Shown: positions 32,101-44,997 of the stretch, piece after piece | How the letters are laid out: the number at the start of each line of letters is the position of its first letter | How positions within the stretch are numbered: position 1 is the stretch's first letter | NCBI RefSeq assembly: GCF_033958435.1 | Contig: NC_134138.1 | Location: 179,598,798 to 179,662,797, forward strand | Reading direction: 5' to 3' | Source of the DNA: Carettochelys insculpta | Taxonomy: Eukaryota; Chordata; Testudines; Carettochelyidae | DNA length: 64,000 nucleotides | The notes under the pieces: generated by a model | Seen by the model: the letters and a program-made list of their open reading frames with translations, nothing else | Databases searched by the model: none | Told to the model about the DNA's origin: nothing | Made by a program: the position numbers and the translations under genes

Positions 32101-35100
32101 GAGAGTAAAGTCTTAGCATGGCTGTGAAGTACAGGGAAAAAAGATAAGCTAAACAGGGAGAGAAACTGAACTGAAGGCTTGGAGAAGAAAGTACATGCAG
32201 CTATCTAACTTTAGAATTTTAAAACTCTATGTTTTGATTGAGTGAGTCAGTGATTGATTGATTGATGGATTGATTGTGTAGAGGTTCATTGTATTGGTGA
32301 CAGTTCAGCAAACACGAAAGTACCTCTAATCCAGGCTGTTGTGCTAAACTAGTGCTACAGTAAAAAATGAAGTAGTTGGAATTCAGGATTTCCTAGTGCA
32401 ATTTTTTGAGAGAACTTTGCGTTCTTCTTCATGTATATTCTTGTAAGTATAGTTGTGTTACCAGCAATATAAGAAGACATATTGCCTGTGGTGCAAAATG
32501 CACACCTTCATGGATGAGCCTAAGAAGCCAGTGACTTAGCTCAAACCAACCAGGTGGAAATAGTCCTGGTAAAAACAATAAACTTCCATTTTAGTTTAGC
32601 CAAGTCTTAGCTTCAGTGCACCTCAATTTCACTATTCCTACAATGGGCATATGGATTGGGCTAACACACATACATACCTTTCAGGAGTGTGAGGAGGTTC
32701 AATTAACATCCCTAAAGTGATCTGAGGGTAGAAATGTGAAGCACTGATATGACAGGAGTCACTAGGTACTGTTCTTACATATAACTTTAAAGTTCTTCTA
32801 TTTGTTCAAAAGTTCATGGCTTGAGACCTGCAATCAGTTTCTGAGAAAATATGGTACCGTTCCTAGTTTTGGGATGCTATTTCTTTTGACAGAGCTGTTG
32901 GCAGAACAGGGGAGTTTGCTTTCTGCCTTAATATTTCTGCCTAGAGTCAATAGTTTCCTAAGAATCAGGCACTGGTATTGGGCTGAAAGAGGGGATTGTC
33001 TATGTGCAGTCTGTTCTAGGATTGGTGTGAGTGTGACATGTAATGTAAAAATAAAACAAATTACAGTAAGAGAATGTCCAAGCTGCTTAGCTCTGATTAT
33101 TCCTTCGGGGGGAATAGACCTCCAAGCCATCAACATCTACATCCACTGAGAAGGCGCAGAATGGATTACTGATATTAAAGGCAATATTGTGGCTTTCTCT
33201 TGAATAGGTGGAAGGCATCCTAAATTTCTCTTCTCCTTTCACAGAACAGGCTATACCTGCAGTCATAGGTGGTGGACACAACAGGTAGGGGAAGGTAGTG
33301 CCTTCTCAAACTGCCTAATCTGGTGACACCCATGCTTTACTGGAGGTCCCCAGGCTTCCTCCCCAAGCCTGCTCTTGCAGTGGCAGAGGCTGGGACAGGC
33401 AAGCTAGGGAGCTGTGCCACATCACCTGTCCTCCCAGCAATGGAGCTGGTGGCTCATCAGCGGGCAGGAGGGGACAGGTAGGGGGCTTTCTTGTTAGGAG
33501 TCCCACAGTCACAGAAGGGGGAGGCAAGGCCATGCTTCCTGGAGACCGGGGAGGCTGGCTCTGTGCTGCACACTGATTTGCTGGAGCACAGCCACTGGCT
33601 GCGGCCATGCTGTCCACTGGCTCTCCAGGGCGGGGTAGGCTGCAGCTGCACAGCTTGCCAGCTCTCTGAAGCACCAGGTGGAGGTGGGGCCATGCTATTT
33701 TGGGCAGGGGGAAAGAGCATTAGGGCAGGGGGGCAGGCTGGGCAGAGGCCTGCAGTGGCCACAGTGGACAGTTGGGCCTCAGGCAGAAGGGGCAGCGCTG
33801 GGGCTTGTCCCTCCGAGCGACGGGGTCACTCACCGCCTAAGCATGCAGGCTCTGCTCTCTCCTAGAAGCAAGTGGTGCTCCTTAATAGTGTCCCCGGAGC
33901 TGTAAACACTGCAGAAGTGTTGGGAAAGGAGAGGATGTGCATGAGGACAGCTCCCCAAGCTTCTCTCCACATGGTGCGAGAGACCTAGCAATCTACACGG
34001 GGGAGTATACGATACATCCTGAAAAGGGTGTCATAGCAGAGTTATCATTTGGAGCACTGGGAAGACCTATGCAGGAGCAATAACTTTGCCTATGTTACAA
34101 GAGAGGACTATTGTGAAGGCCATATCAGAGCCCTGAGAACGCTAACCCAACTTCTTATATAATCAGGGAAGCAAAGCTCCCATCAATCTTAATGGAAGTG
34201 TTGCCTGAATAAGGTTCTCATTGACCCAGGTCACTGCTGGGAAGCAACAGCTCTCAGGAGCTTCTACATTGCACTTTGCCTAATCCAGCTGTCTCAGTTA
34301 ACTCCCCTCAAGCTGTGCACAGAGACAGTCTGAAACCAATGAAAGATGCTCAGTGATAACTTCTCCTTTTCATGTGTCTTCATTTTATATTAAATATTAC
34401 TACTGATGTTTACATCTCTCACTCTCTCAGAGCATCTCAGTCTTACAATGATTTACAGCGAAAGATGCCATATCAGGAAACATAATCTTTCTGAGAAATC
34501 AGCACTTCTCTTCTCCTATTCCAATTCTTTATCACATTTAAAATGTTACATGGCTCTGACCAAGGCAGGACTTTTGGGGCTGTCAATCAAATATACATTG
34601 AAAACATTTCCTACAGTTGCCCCTCCTAAAACTGCACTCTCAGGTCTGGCAACATCCCTGGTCTCACAGGACCAGGGATGCTCCTGGATCAGAGAGCCAG
34701 GGCAGGAGGGCAATATGGAGCCAGTGTCCCTCAGCAGCCACAGCTGGGACTGGGGTGTCAACAACTCTCAGCAGCCATGCCAGGCTGGGGGTGAAGTACT
34801 GGGGAGCCATTGGTGGCTATGAGCCACACCCAGAAGTCAAGAGAGCCAGCAGCAGGCAGCCAAGGACAGAGGACCAGCGGTGGGGGCCGGCAGGGAGAGC
34901 TGGGGCAAATTAACCTCCCTAGTGCAGCAAAATCCCTCATTCGGGACCACTCAGGTCCCAATGGTGCCAGACCAGGGAGGAGTAACCTGTTCCATTTATT
35001 AATGTGCGCTATTTTTCAGCTTGTATTTTTAATGAGGTATGACTTCTGCCTCGCTTCTCCTCTCCCCTTCCCAATCTCCCCAACACATTTACAATGCATT

Positions 35101-36084
35101 TATGAAGCTGACATGGCAAGACTGTAGGGAACTTCACAGTGAACTTTTTCTTGGGCTGATTTCAAGGGAACAGAAAACACTCTGAATCATAATCATCCTA
35201 TGAGTTCCTGTAGGGAATGACAGACCATTTGGGTACTACAGTCAGAGTGCCTCTCTAGGCCTGAGATTTGGCAGTGTTCACATGTACTGCAGGAGCTTTT
35301 GATTTTTAAAATCAGATCAGAAATCTATAAATTCCCTGGCTTGAGGTGCAGACACAGACCTATCCTGCTGTTGCTTCAGGACTGGATCCTGCCATCACTA
35401 CTCACATAAGCAGTTCTAAAAGAGCAAGCACTGACTGTGTGTATGTCAAAGCTCAATAGACATATACAATTTAAAATAATTAGCCTACCCAGTATGTGCA
35501 GCATTTAAGCACAAAAGAAGAAAGACCCAAGATGTGGAGCATTCCAGTTTTAATTCTTCCTCCATGTATGTTATCCTCAAGCACTTCTTGAAATTATTTT
35601 TATAAATAATCATGTCACAATACCCCGTATTGGGAAGCTATCTTAACATTACATTATCTGCATTATTACATTAAATGAAGTAGTGTATCTGACATTACAA
35701 ATAGGTGTATCTTTTTACTGTCAGCAGTAGACATTCAGCTTCAAAAAGCTAAAGCTTTTATACCAATGAAGTACAAATGGCCAACATCATGTCAAAGTAT
35801 CTACTATGTATTTTAAAGAGTTTGTCTTTTGATCAAGAACTTCTCCTAAGTGGTAAGACCTAGACTCACCAAATTCAGTATACAGCTTCCTCTTACAATA
35901 ACTTAAAGAACATTAGGGGTTTGGATGTACCAGGAAGATGGGATGTGCCTGGAATGGGATTGTGTCTCATAAAACAGAAATGAGTCAGAATCATCAAATC
36001 AAGTGCTGTCCTCAAAACAGAAATAACCGAGCAAATGTTAAAAAATACTGAACCAATGAGCCAGAAAAATAGGATGAACTTGGA
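29200..36084. other. Long unassigned stretch, few repeats
   Basis: I find no gene. A phrase like GTGTAGCTCCATTGAAGTTAATG at 29890-29912, also seen in altered form near 31319 and 55670, recalls old amniote repeats, but I cannot name it. A (GATT)n tract lies at about 32240-32275. The GC-rich 33310-33900 and 34650-34960 stretches have open frames of 75-138 codons on both strands but no motif, which is usual for GC-rich DNA. Confidence 0.4.
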
Positions 36085-36285
36085 ATAGGATTCTGTGGCA
36101 CCTTATAGACTAACAGAAATGTTTGAGCATAAGCTTTCATGGGCAAAGACCCACATCGTCAGATGCAGGTTTGCCCGCTAAAGCTTATGCTCATACATTT
36201 CTGTTAGTCTATAAGGTGCCACAGGACCCCTCATTGCTTTTGCAGATCCAGACTAACATGGCTACCCTTCTGATACTTGGAACAG
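36085..36285. repeat. Penelope-like inverted repeat pair
   Basis: TGTGGCACCTTATAGACTAAC at the left reappears inverted as GTTAGTCTATAAGGTGCCAC on the right, about 80 bases away. The inner parts ATAAGCTTTCATGGGC and GCTAAAGCTTATGCTC are also inverted. CTAACATGGCTACCCTTCTG follows. This head-to-head layout also occurs at 54345-54520. Penelope-like origin is from memory and tentative. Confidence 0.6.
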
Positions 36286-37462
36286 GATTGCTTCTCAATA
36301 AACATTATAGAAAAAAGATGAAACAGGAAAATTTGAAGTAGTGTTCTGTTTTGGCACAACTAAATTAATGCTTAAGGTTTGAAAACTAGAAGAAACTGTT
36401 ATTGGAAACCAAATTGTCTATAGTCTTCTTTGTTAAAACATAGCAAATCACAGAGCTTATAGGGATAAAGAAAAATATACTTGATGGAATCCCCATTTTA
36501 AAACATTACCAAAAATATTAAAAAGAAAAAAATCAACAAGCCCTTTGTTGAAGAAACCCTATATAAAAATTAGTTTTGTAAAATAACACTATTTTTGAAA
36601 AATATAAGCATTTTAAATAAAGCATGTATATTTTCCTTTTATTTAAAAACAAAAAACAAAGAAACCTTAACTGAGTTAAGGACCTGAGCAATGACAAGCA
36701 CACAATAGTCTTTGTCTATTAAATCAAAGTCTTTTAAGCTCCTGAGCAGCTTTATTCTTTCTTTGCCCATCTGTAAATTTCTGTTCTTATCAAGGAAATA
36801 TTTTTTCATCAGCTTGTGAGTGTGTTGAAATTGACATTTACCCATAATAATCTATTCTTCCAAGATGAGAGATACATATTATAATCAAGTGCCACATCTC
36901 CATCTATCTTAGATATTTATATGGCCCCACTTCATAAAGTTTATATGTATTTGTGATGCTCGTTAAACAAAGTGCCAGCTTTTGCCAAGCTTGCAAACAT
37001 TAGCTAAGAACTATCAAGCTCATTGCTGGAGTTGTATGATAGTTTTGTTTAAAATAGGTGGTAGTCTTATAAGAATGTATGTAGTGTTTTAGGCATAATA
37101 AAGTGCATGTAAACTGATGTTCACATCAATCTCACTTCTAATATCAACATTCCACACTAAAAGCAATGTTTGTGTATTCTTAATAAGATGGAAAATGTTT
37201 GCTTTGAACTTGTGAACCCACACTCACAAATGACTGTTCTCTACCTCACCCCTGACCACGTGGAATGATTATCAAAATCAGTTCACCCATCAAGGACCAT
37301 GTCAACATGAAGGATTGATTAGTGGCCCTGTACCGTGGAAACACTACATGCAAGGAAGTTTGTTCTGTGGACTTGGAAGATGAATAAAGGAAACAAACAA
37401 AAATAAAGGATGCATTTCCACACCTCCCTTCACTTCTTGAACTGTGACCAGATACTCAAAAC
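36286..37462. other. Unassigned AT-rich sequence
   Basis: No gene or recognised repeat. Confidence 0.4.
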
Positions 37463-38073
37463 CAGCTTTTCTCACTCTGTAGGCCACATGTGGCTCAATT
37501 TGCTCACTACTGTGGCCCGTCTCAGTTGTGTGCTAAAGGCAAGAAGTTACTACTGGCCCCATAAGGTGGGGTCCAGGCTGGTGACCCTACATGGCTGCTA
37601 TTGTGGTCTGGTGCAGTCCAGGATCCAAGCAACCAGATGCTGCCCAACTGCATGCAGTGGGGTCCATGATCATGGAGTGGTTCTGGCTGCCACCAGATCT
37701 CACACAGCAGAATCCAGGGTTCCAGTGGGGTGCTGGTTGCCACTCAGCCCTACACAGAAGGGCCTGGGGTCATGGGTTAGAGTCCAGGGTCCAGACCCAG
37801 GCATCTGGCTGCCACCTAGCCACAGGTTCAAGTCCTGCAGATGGTTTTGGGGTCCTGGTTGTCCCCTGGCCACCTACAGCAGGATCCAGAAAGCTGGCTG
37901 CTGCCTGGCCAAACACAGCAAAATCCAGGGTTGAGGTCCTAGTTGCCTCCCAGCCCAGTGCAGTGAGGGTCAGGGACCCAGCCTTCCCACCTCACACCCA
38001 TCTCCCTGTTCATGGACTGGAGTCACTGTAGCAGAACAAAGCTCTATTCCACTCGTCAGGCACTTTACACAAG

Positions 38074-40015
38074 TTGGGTTTTCTATCTACTCAGAAGCCA
38101 CTCCTTGAGGCCTCCTACAAAGTGGCATATCTCATTGCAAAGAACAAAAAGCCTCACACAATCGGTGAGACTGTGTTCAAGTCTTGTGCCCTTCAAATGG
38201 TTGAAGTTGTTCTCAGAAAGCAACAGAGGAAACAAATTGCTGAAATACCTCTGTCAAACAACACCATCAGTTGTCAAATTTTGGATATGTTGTCTGATAT
38301 TTTGGAGGAACTCAAGAAAGTGACTCTGCCCTTTGGACTTCAATTGGATGAAAGTACTGATGGGGCTCAATGCAGTCAACTCTTGGCTTTTGTGAGATAC
38401 GCCACCGAAACATGCATCAAAGAAGAGTTTTTGTTCTGTGAACCCCCATTGGCTACCACAAAAGCTGCTCATGTGTACCAGCTAATTCATGAGTTCTTTT
38501 CAAAGAATGGACTGGACTGGAAGGCGAAATTGGGCTTCATATGCACTGATGGTGCACCTTCCATGCTGGGGAAGAAATTTGGCTTTGGAGCTTTGGTGCA
38601 CATTGAGGCTCCGCAGGTGGAGGTCATCCACTGTTTTCTACATTGTCATGCATTGTCATCAAAAACTCTTTCTCCAAGACTGAAATCAGCCATGGATACT
38701 GCTGTTCAAGCAGTGAACTTCACCTGGTCTCAAGCTTTGAACCACAGACTCTTCAAAATATTCTGCCAAGAAGTTGGAGCTGCTCATTAAGTATTGTTAT
38801 ATCACACAAAAATATGCTGGCTTTCACAAGGAAGAGTCTTCACTCGTGTTATGGAAGTTAGAACTGAGATAGCCATGTTTCTTCAAGAAAAGGAAAACAA
38901 ACTGTGTAAAGAGTCTGAAACCCAAGGTTTCATTGGCCGTGTCTACAAGAGCCCCAAACTTCGAAATGGCCACGCAAATGACCATTTCGAAGTTTACTAC
39001 TGAAGCGCTGAAATGCGTATTCAGCGCTTCATTAGCATGCAGGCGGCCGCGGCGCTTCGAAATTGACGCAGCTTGCCGCCGCGTGTCTCGTCCAGACGGG
39101 GCTCCTTTTCGAAAGGACCCCGCCTACTTCGAAGTCCCCTTATTCCCATCTGGGACTTCGAAGTAGGCGGGGTCCTTTTGAAAAGGAGCCCCATTTGGAC
39201 GAGACGCGGGCGGCAAGCCACGTCAATTTCGAAGCGCCGCGGCCACCCGCGTGGTAATGAAGTGCTGAATATGCATTTCAGTGCTTCATTAGTAAACTTC
39301 AAAATGGTCATTTGCGTGGCCATTTTGAAGTTTGGGGCTCGTGTAGACTTAGCCATTGTGTCATTGACCTATTTTGCAGATATATTTTGTCACAATTGAA
39401 TGACCTCAACATTTCACTTCAAGGGTCAGAAGTGACTGTACTGGATGCAAATGAGAAGATTGCTGCCTTCCAGCAAAAACTGGCTCTTTGGAAGAGATGC
39501 ATAGTGTAGAAAAATTATGCAAATTTCCTACTCTCGAAAATGTTCTTCTCTCTGGAACGGGTATGTTAGAGACGGTCCCAGATTGGATGCAAGACAATAT
39601 TTTGAGGCTTCAGGAAAATCTCATGGACTTTTTTGATAATTACTTTGTTAAAGATGAACTGAAAAATGACAAGTGGATTCAAAATCCTTTCACCTTTAAT
39701 TTGGACTCGATGGATGATGCTGACATGCAGAAGGACGACCTCATCAATTTAAAGAGCAAAGCTTTGCTGAAGCAAGGATTCTCCAATCAAAATCTTGATG
39801 AATTTTTGGTACTCTCAAATAGCTGCCTACCCAGTTTTGGCAAAGAACGCTCTTTCGGTCTTGATCCCATTTACTACAACCTATCTCTGTGAATCTGTAT
39901 CTTCAACATTGGTCACTTTGAAGGCAAAGGCGAGAAATCGGTTGGGTGCCAGGCATGACATGCACCTAGCATTGTCCAAGACTGTCCCTCGAATTTCTGT
40001 CCTTACTGACCAAAA
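38074..40015 (+). pseudogene. hAT transposase, ZBED5/FAM200/SCAND3-like, inactivated
   Basis: The frame from 38074 reads SYKVAYLIAKNKKPHTIGE, QLDESTDGAQCSQL, ELIHEFF-like QLIHEFFSKNGLDW, CTDGAPSMLG and VIHCFLHCHALSSKTL, the catalytic-core text of Buster-type hAT transposases and the host genes derived from them. A TAA at 38788-38790 breaks the frame (GAAH then VLLYHTKICWLSQGRV). A MITE interrupts at 38935. Downstream, LNDLNISLQG, FPTLENVL and the C-terminal dimerisation stretch YPVLAKNALSVL...TTYLCESVSS are in three different frames. With one nonsense change, at least three frameshifts and an insertion, it is a relic and not a domesticated gene. The BED zinc finger was not seen. Confidence 0.85.
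38935..39354. mobile_element. Fold-back palindromic MITE inside the hAT transposase, 420 bp
   Basis: Ends GGCCGTGTCTACAAGAGCCC and GGGGCTCGTGTAGACTTAGCC are flanked by ATT (38932-38934 and 39355-39357). The arms are well paired around a centre near 39150 (CTTATTCCCATCTGGGACTT). Many CpG sites survive, so it looks younger than most copies. It splits the transposase coding sequence. Confidence 0.9.
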
Positions 40016-40235
40016 GTAACAACACGCATCTCACTAAGGTTGTCCTGAAGAACTTTTTAATTTATTTATCTTTATATTTTTTGTGTATGTGAGGAATTGG
40101 CTACAAATAACATCCCTTTATCAGCTTTAATTATGTCTTGATTGGTTCATTGATTAATTTAGGGAAGGACAGGAGGTGTAAACATTAAGTTCACTTTCAG
40201 GGGAGGTGTGAGGGCAAAAAGGTTAAGAATCCCTG

Positions 40236-42530
40236 GTCTAAGGGAACTCTCTGTGGCTCCATGATAAGAGTGGTACAGGGATCCAGTTCACTTTTGTTAC
40301 TGGCTTGGTGAAATTAATTATAGAACACACACCCTAGTTTGCCCTGCTCTTGACAGTCAGCCCTGCTGTAGGCATGCCAGACTGGGTGATAGCATTCTTA
40401 CTACACCCCTTTTAAGTAGGAAGATGATATTATCCTTAATGTAAAGATGGGGAAGTAATGCATAGAAAGACTATGAGTAAACTTTCCAAAGGGTCCAAAA
40501 TTTCACTGAAAAGCCTTTGAAAATGCGATTAGATCACCCAAATTCAGGAAAGTTCACGTTCAGATACTGGTATTTATTTCATAAAGATGTTTCAAGCTCT
40601 ATTTTCTAAACACTGTTTAATTTAAAGGTATGATATGATCTTCCAATATTTTGCATGAATACTGAATGATAGGCCATAAAAAACAAAGCATCTGTGCAAC
40701 CCTCCCACCTCAAAAAAAAAAAAAAGTAATCTGTGACTGTGTGCAGATGATTGATACCAAATTCATTCATAAGGTCACCACATATTTGGAGGTATAGAAA
40801 GTAAAGCAGTTTTAAAAGAAAAAAAAACTGACTTCCACATTAGAAAATAATGTTTGCTGCAGTCCTTTGTTCTGAGTGCCATACTCTGCGTGCTGAAAGC
40901 GCTGTCACTTTAATGAGTTTCAAGACTTTCAAATGGAGGTATTTAAAACTGAAGTCAACATATGGGGGAGGCAGGTGGTCATTTTCCTCAATAATGGGAT
41001 ATGATATGTGTTCATTTAGTGCACTAAATTGAATAGCAGTGGGTTCCAAAATACAAAAGCAAAACAAGCAAAGCTCTTTCCATGTTTTAAATGATATTAT
41101 TAGAGCTATTTCATAGCTGTGGCTGTCAGTGGGTTGATATTAACTATTTCAAGAGAAGTGAGGCTGTAAAAAGCAGGACCTTTTGTTACCTCTTTTCAGA
41201 AGCAGATCCACAGGGAAAAAGACAAGTTCAGTATCTATGGATTGACAAGCAATGGGAAAAGAATTAATGGTGATTTTCAGACACAAGTCTCCATCTCACA
41301 GTATGTATGCTCAGCAGGAAATGGACCACATCATCCAGAGATTTTTCTCATCTGCTCTATCAAAAAAGTTGGGTAATTTTACTGAAAAGTTTAGAAACAT
41401 ATCTAAAACGTTACAATACTGCATGATCTATAATCTTCTATATTTGACATACTGCAGTATGAAATTTGCTGTAGTGAATACTAGAATAAAGATTCCATAT
41501 GACAATAAATTCTATTATAACATTCAACCTAGTAATTCATAACTTTCTTTCTCCAGTGATGTGTCTCACCATTTATCTCGGAAGACTGTTTTACCCTATT
41601 GTAGCACCAAATGCTTGCTCCTTGTGGAAAACCCACAGAAAGGAATAATACTCTTCCATTTCTAAGATGCAGTCCTCCCTACATGCACTACGTGAAAAGC
41701 ACCCCTTTTCAGGATGAAGCTTAATTAGAACCTTAATTATATGCACAGAATTTAAGCACAGCTTAATATTCCACACTATTGTAACTCATCACTGCATACA
41801 GGAAGCAAGAAGCATAGACTTGTGTCCACACAGGGACTGTGGATCCTTCAGCAAATCCAGATCTAGCCTCCCAGGCTGTCAGGCCGTCCTACACAGCGCC
41901 ATCCTACAAGGCTGTCTTCTTTGCCGGAGCCTCTCTCATACCAGATTGGCTAACTCCTCAGCCATGCAGGCATTGGTGTCTGAAATCTGCCTACATTGTA
42001 TCTTTTTCTAAGAATGGGTGAAAAAACAGTATACAGCGCTGACCTGAAGTCATTACCACTTTGCTCCCTCACCCTCTCGGTCCCACTATGACCCCCCAAA
42101 GATGTGCTGACTGTATGATAGTCCCACGGAAATACATCACAGAATCAGGTTATTTAGGTTTTGCTCTCCCTCCTTTTCTCTCATCAATAAGATTTTATTC
42201 CTCTGCAGCACTGATTTGTGGCCAGATAGTTTGCCAGTTTAATATGTTTTTTTTTTTTTTGTCACCAGTAACTGAAAATGGACAGAGGAAGCATATGTAT
42301 TCTTCAGACCTGGAATATAACATGACCTCTGCCAGGAAAGTCTCTTTGCAAAATGAATTGCAAAAATAATTTAAAAAGAGAAGGACAAGTCATTAAATAT
42401 ATTTCTACAATGCGTTCTCAGTAGCTAATTGTAAGAACAATTTGCCTTCCTTCACCTTATCTATTGAGGTAATATCAAAGCCTGTGACGGGGTGGTCTCT
42501 TTCCCACCTGTCAGTGTTCTCAGGCAAAGA
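40236..42530. other. Unassigned AT-rich sequence
   Basis: No gene is recognised. A poly-A run lies at about 40711-40725 and a poly-T run at about 42247-42260. Confidence 0.4.
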
Positions 42531-42532
42531 GA

Positions 42533-42775
42533 AGGCATGTCTACACTATCCTGGGGACTGACGCTGCAGAGATCAATCTACTGGCCATCCATTTATTGTG
42601 TCTGATTAGATGCAATAAATCAATCTCACAGTACTCTCCGCTCAACGTTGGTATTCTACCAAACTAAGAAAAGTAGCTGACATCAACAGGACAGCAGCCT
42701 CCACCAACCTTACTGTGTGCAGGACACTGAGGTAAATATGTCAACTTCAGCTATGCAGATAGCCTGGTTGACATA
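42533..42775. mobile_element. Possible MITE with GGCATGTCTACACT end
   Basis: It starts GGCATGTCTACACTATCCTG and includes AACTTCAGCTATGCAGATAGC, which resembles the inside of 44737-44997. The right end is not clear. Confidence 0.35.
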
Positions 42776-42779
42776 CATA

Positions 42780-43835
42780 AATAACACTGCAGAGTGTTGC
42801 CCAAGCTGGAGTGATTTCAGTGTGGAAACAGGACTAGGGAAAAGGGCTGTTGGGGGTTGGGGGGAGAATACCCCCCTATGGAGCAGCAGAGGAGGTTAAT
42901 TGGCCCAAGGAGGCCTCTCATGGGACCACATGCTTGAGTGTGGCAGGAAGGAAGAAGTGGCTTGAGAATCCTTCATTGTAGAAAGAGGTATGGGGCAGGG
43001 TATTTAAACATTCTGCTTGCCCAGAAGAGTGCACCCAAGCTTTGTCTGGTTTTCTTTGCTCCAAAAGTACAACCAGCATAGAAGATGATTCTTGGTTATA
43101 CATGAGAGAAGAGGTCAAAGTGAAGAGAAGAAAATTTGGAAAACTAATATGGACTTAAGTTTGTTTAGTGTAGCATGAGAGTTATAATCATAAAATACCA
43201 GGAATGGGTTGAGCTTTGGAGTCCACAAATACTGAAGACAGTATTGATTTGAGCCCTGTTGATTTGGGGGATGGGTTATAAATGCAAATCGAAATCCTGG
43301 GTTCAAGACTGAGAAGGATTTTCCTTCTGACAAGTAGGTTCACCTGGAAGGAATTTGTTCCAGCATTAAAGTCATAATGGCTCGGAATGTAACTATGGCC
43401 AGATTGGATTAGATCTGAGCTCCATCTAGTTACTGTCCTGTTTCTAAGAGTGGTCAGCACCAAATGTGTTAGAGAAAGGTGCAACACTAACAGTAGGCAG
43501 ATGTGAAATAAATCTCCTCCTATGTAAGCTCTCCTATGAATCCCTAATATGTAGAGATTTATTTTAAACTCTAAAGCATGAGATAGAATATTCCTTGTGA
43601 ATTTTTTTCTTCACAATTGCACTGTAGGCTGTTCTTGCTAGAGACTTCATATTAAAATAAAAGATTCCCTTCTACATAGCTGTATGGAGCCATTACTGAA
43701 GTGTTAAGTACAAAGTACCATTGAATACTATATTTAATCCCATACCTTGGATTAACAGAGTAAAATAGAATTTTAGTGGACTGTAATTTTACAATAAGGA
43801 GTCACTGTAAAAGGAATGAACTTATTTGTAAATTT
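42780..43835. other. Unassigned sequence
   Basis: No gene or recognised repeat; the open frame at 43188-43487 has no motif. Confidence 0.4.
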
Positions 43836-43839
43836 CGTG

Positions 43840-43975
43840 TTTCAGGCCAGAAGGGACTATTATGATAATCTATTCTGGCTTCTTGAATAGCAAAGTAATT
43901 TCTGCATTTAATTCATTACTCCTCACTGAACTATGTATTTTAGAAAAATAGCTCATCTTAGTTTGCTGTAAGGCA
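43840..43975 (-). mobile_element. CR1-related LINE 3'-end fragment
   Basis: GGCCAGAAGGGACTATTATG followed by ATAATCTATTCTGGCTTC is a degraded form of a common reptile CR1-type 3' end read on the minus strand. It is short and has no coding sequence. Confidence 0.5.
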
Positions 43976-44735
43976 AATGTAAGATGGAATACACCATATC
44001 CCCAAGTGAAATATCCCAGTGTTTGGTAACCCTATTAACAATGTGCACCTTACGTCATCTGTCTACCTTCAATAACCAGTCATGGGATTTTATTATGCCT
44101 ACTTCTTTTAACATTCATGAACTATTCTGTGCTTCCATTAACCAGTATTGAAGCAATTCCAGTATTTCACACCTTGGATTCAGAATCATATTTTAAAATA
44201 AAATTTTCTCCCCTGTGTCAGTAACAGCACCTCAAATCACTGAAATGGAAAGATCTGGGAAAAAATAAAAAAACATTTTTTTTTCCTGTTCGTCACTGAC
44301 TCACTCTGTCAGTCGTGTAATGAGAGAGCAGCTTGTTGTTTCATTGCCATATGGGAGAAGGAAATGTCAGGATGACCTAATTCCTTCACTTAGTGAAGGG
44401 GAGATGTACAGCAAAGTGAAAGAGAAGGCATGAGGAACATGTTGCATCCTCCCCTCCCTGCTATTGGCATACAGATGTGGCATCTGGGCAAAACAAAAGA
44501 GAGAAAGAAACCAATGTTTTAAAATATAAACACGAACAATCATTTCAGAAAAGGAGATGGAGCAGAGCTGTTGGAAACATGCTGTGTGGTTCCTACGCAT
44601 GTAAAGAAGTCTTTTTCTTAGTAATGTTCTGAGGTTCTTCAATCCCTTCAGATTGAGCCGGAAATTTCAGCTCCATTTTACACTATAAAGTGAAAATAAG
44701 TCTCAGAAATAAAAATCTTCTTTGCAGGCCATTTA
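43976..44735. other. Unassigned AT-rich sequence
   Basis: Nothing recognised. Confidence 0.4.
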
Positions 44736-44736
44736 A

Positions 44737-44997
44737 CCTATCTCTACATTACCTCGGAAGATCAACCCACTCAGGGTCGATCTCCTGGGGCACTGTGTTG
44801 TGCATGAGCAACCCCATAGCTCCCTTAGGAACCATGAGGATTCAGGAAGGTCGACAGGAGGAGTGCTCCCATTGATCTTTCTTCCATGAAGACAGCCATC
44901 CATGGAAGTCAATGGCTGAAAAGTTGATTTTAGCTATGCAATCGGCATAGCTAAAATCACGTATCAGCCATCAACTGCTATGTCTAGTGTAGACAAA
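44737..44997. mobile_element. MITE with GCATAGCTAAAATC motifs
   Basis: The right end TATGTCTAGTGTAGACAAAG has the TGTAGAC signature and the left end CCTATCTCTACATTACC is a weak counterpart. Inside, GATTTTAGCTATGCAATCGG and CGGCATAGCTAAAATC form an inverted pair. The limits are approximate. Confidence 0.5.

Larger units (their letters stand above)
37463..40235 (+). mobile_element. hAT (Buster-like) DNA transposon, decayed
   Basis: The right end reads GGTTAAGAATCCCTG, whose complement CAGGGATTCTTAACC is a typical hAT terminus. A candidate left end, CAGCTTTTCTCACTCTGTAGG, begins at 37463 and agrees with it in a scattered way. The flanking octamers match poorly, so the left limit is uncertain. 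Inside is a broken transposase (38074-40015) and a MITE (38935-39354). Confidence 0.6.

Noticed and set aside
33310..34960. Possible host exons in a GC-rich island
   Set aside because: Open frames occur on both strands with similar length, no convincing splice pairs or motifs were seen, and no CpG-rich promoter structure was evident.
37410..37934. Open frame of 174 codons upstream of the hAT transposase
   Set aside because: It reads as repetitive CAGGATCC-like text with no protein motif and is probably untranslated hAT sequence.
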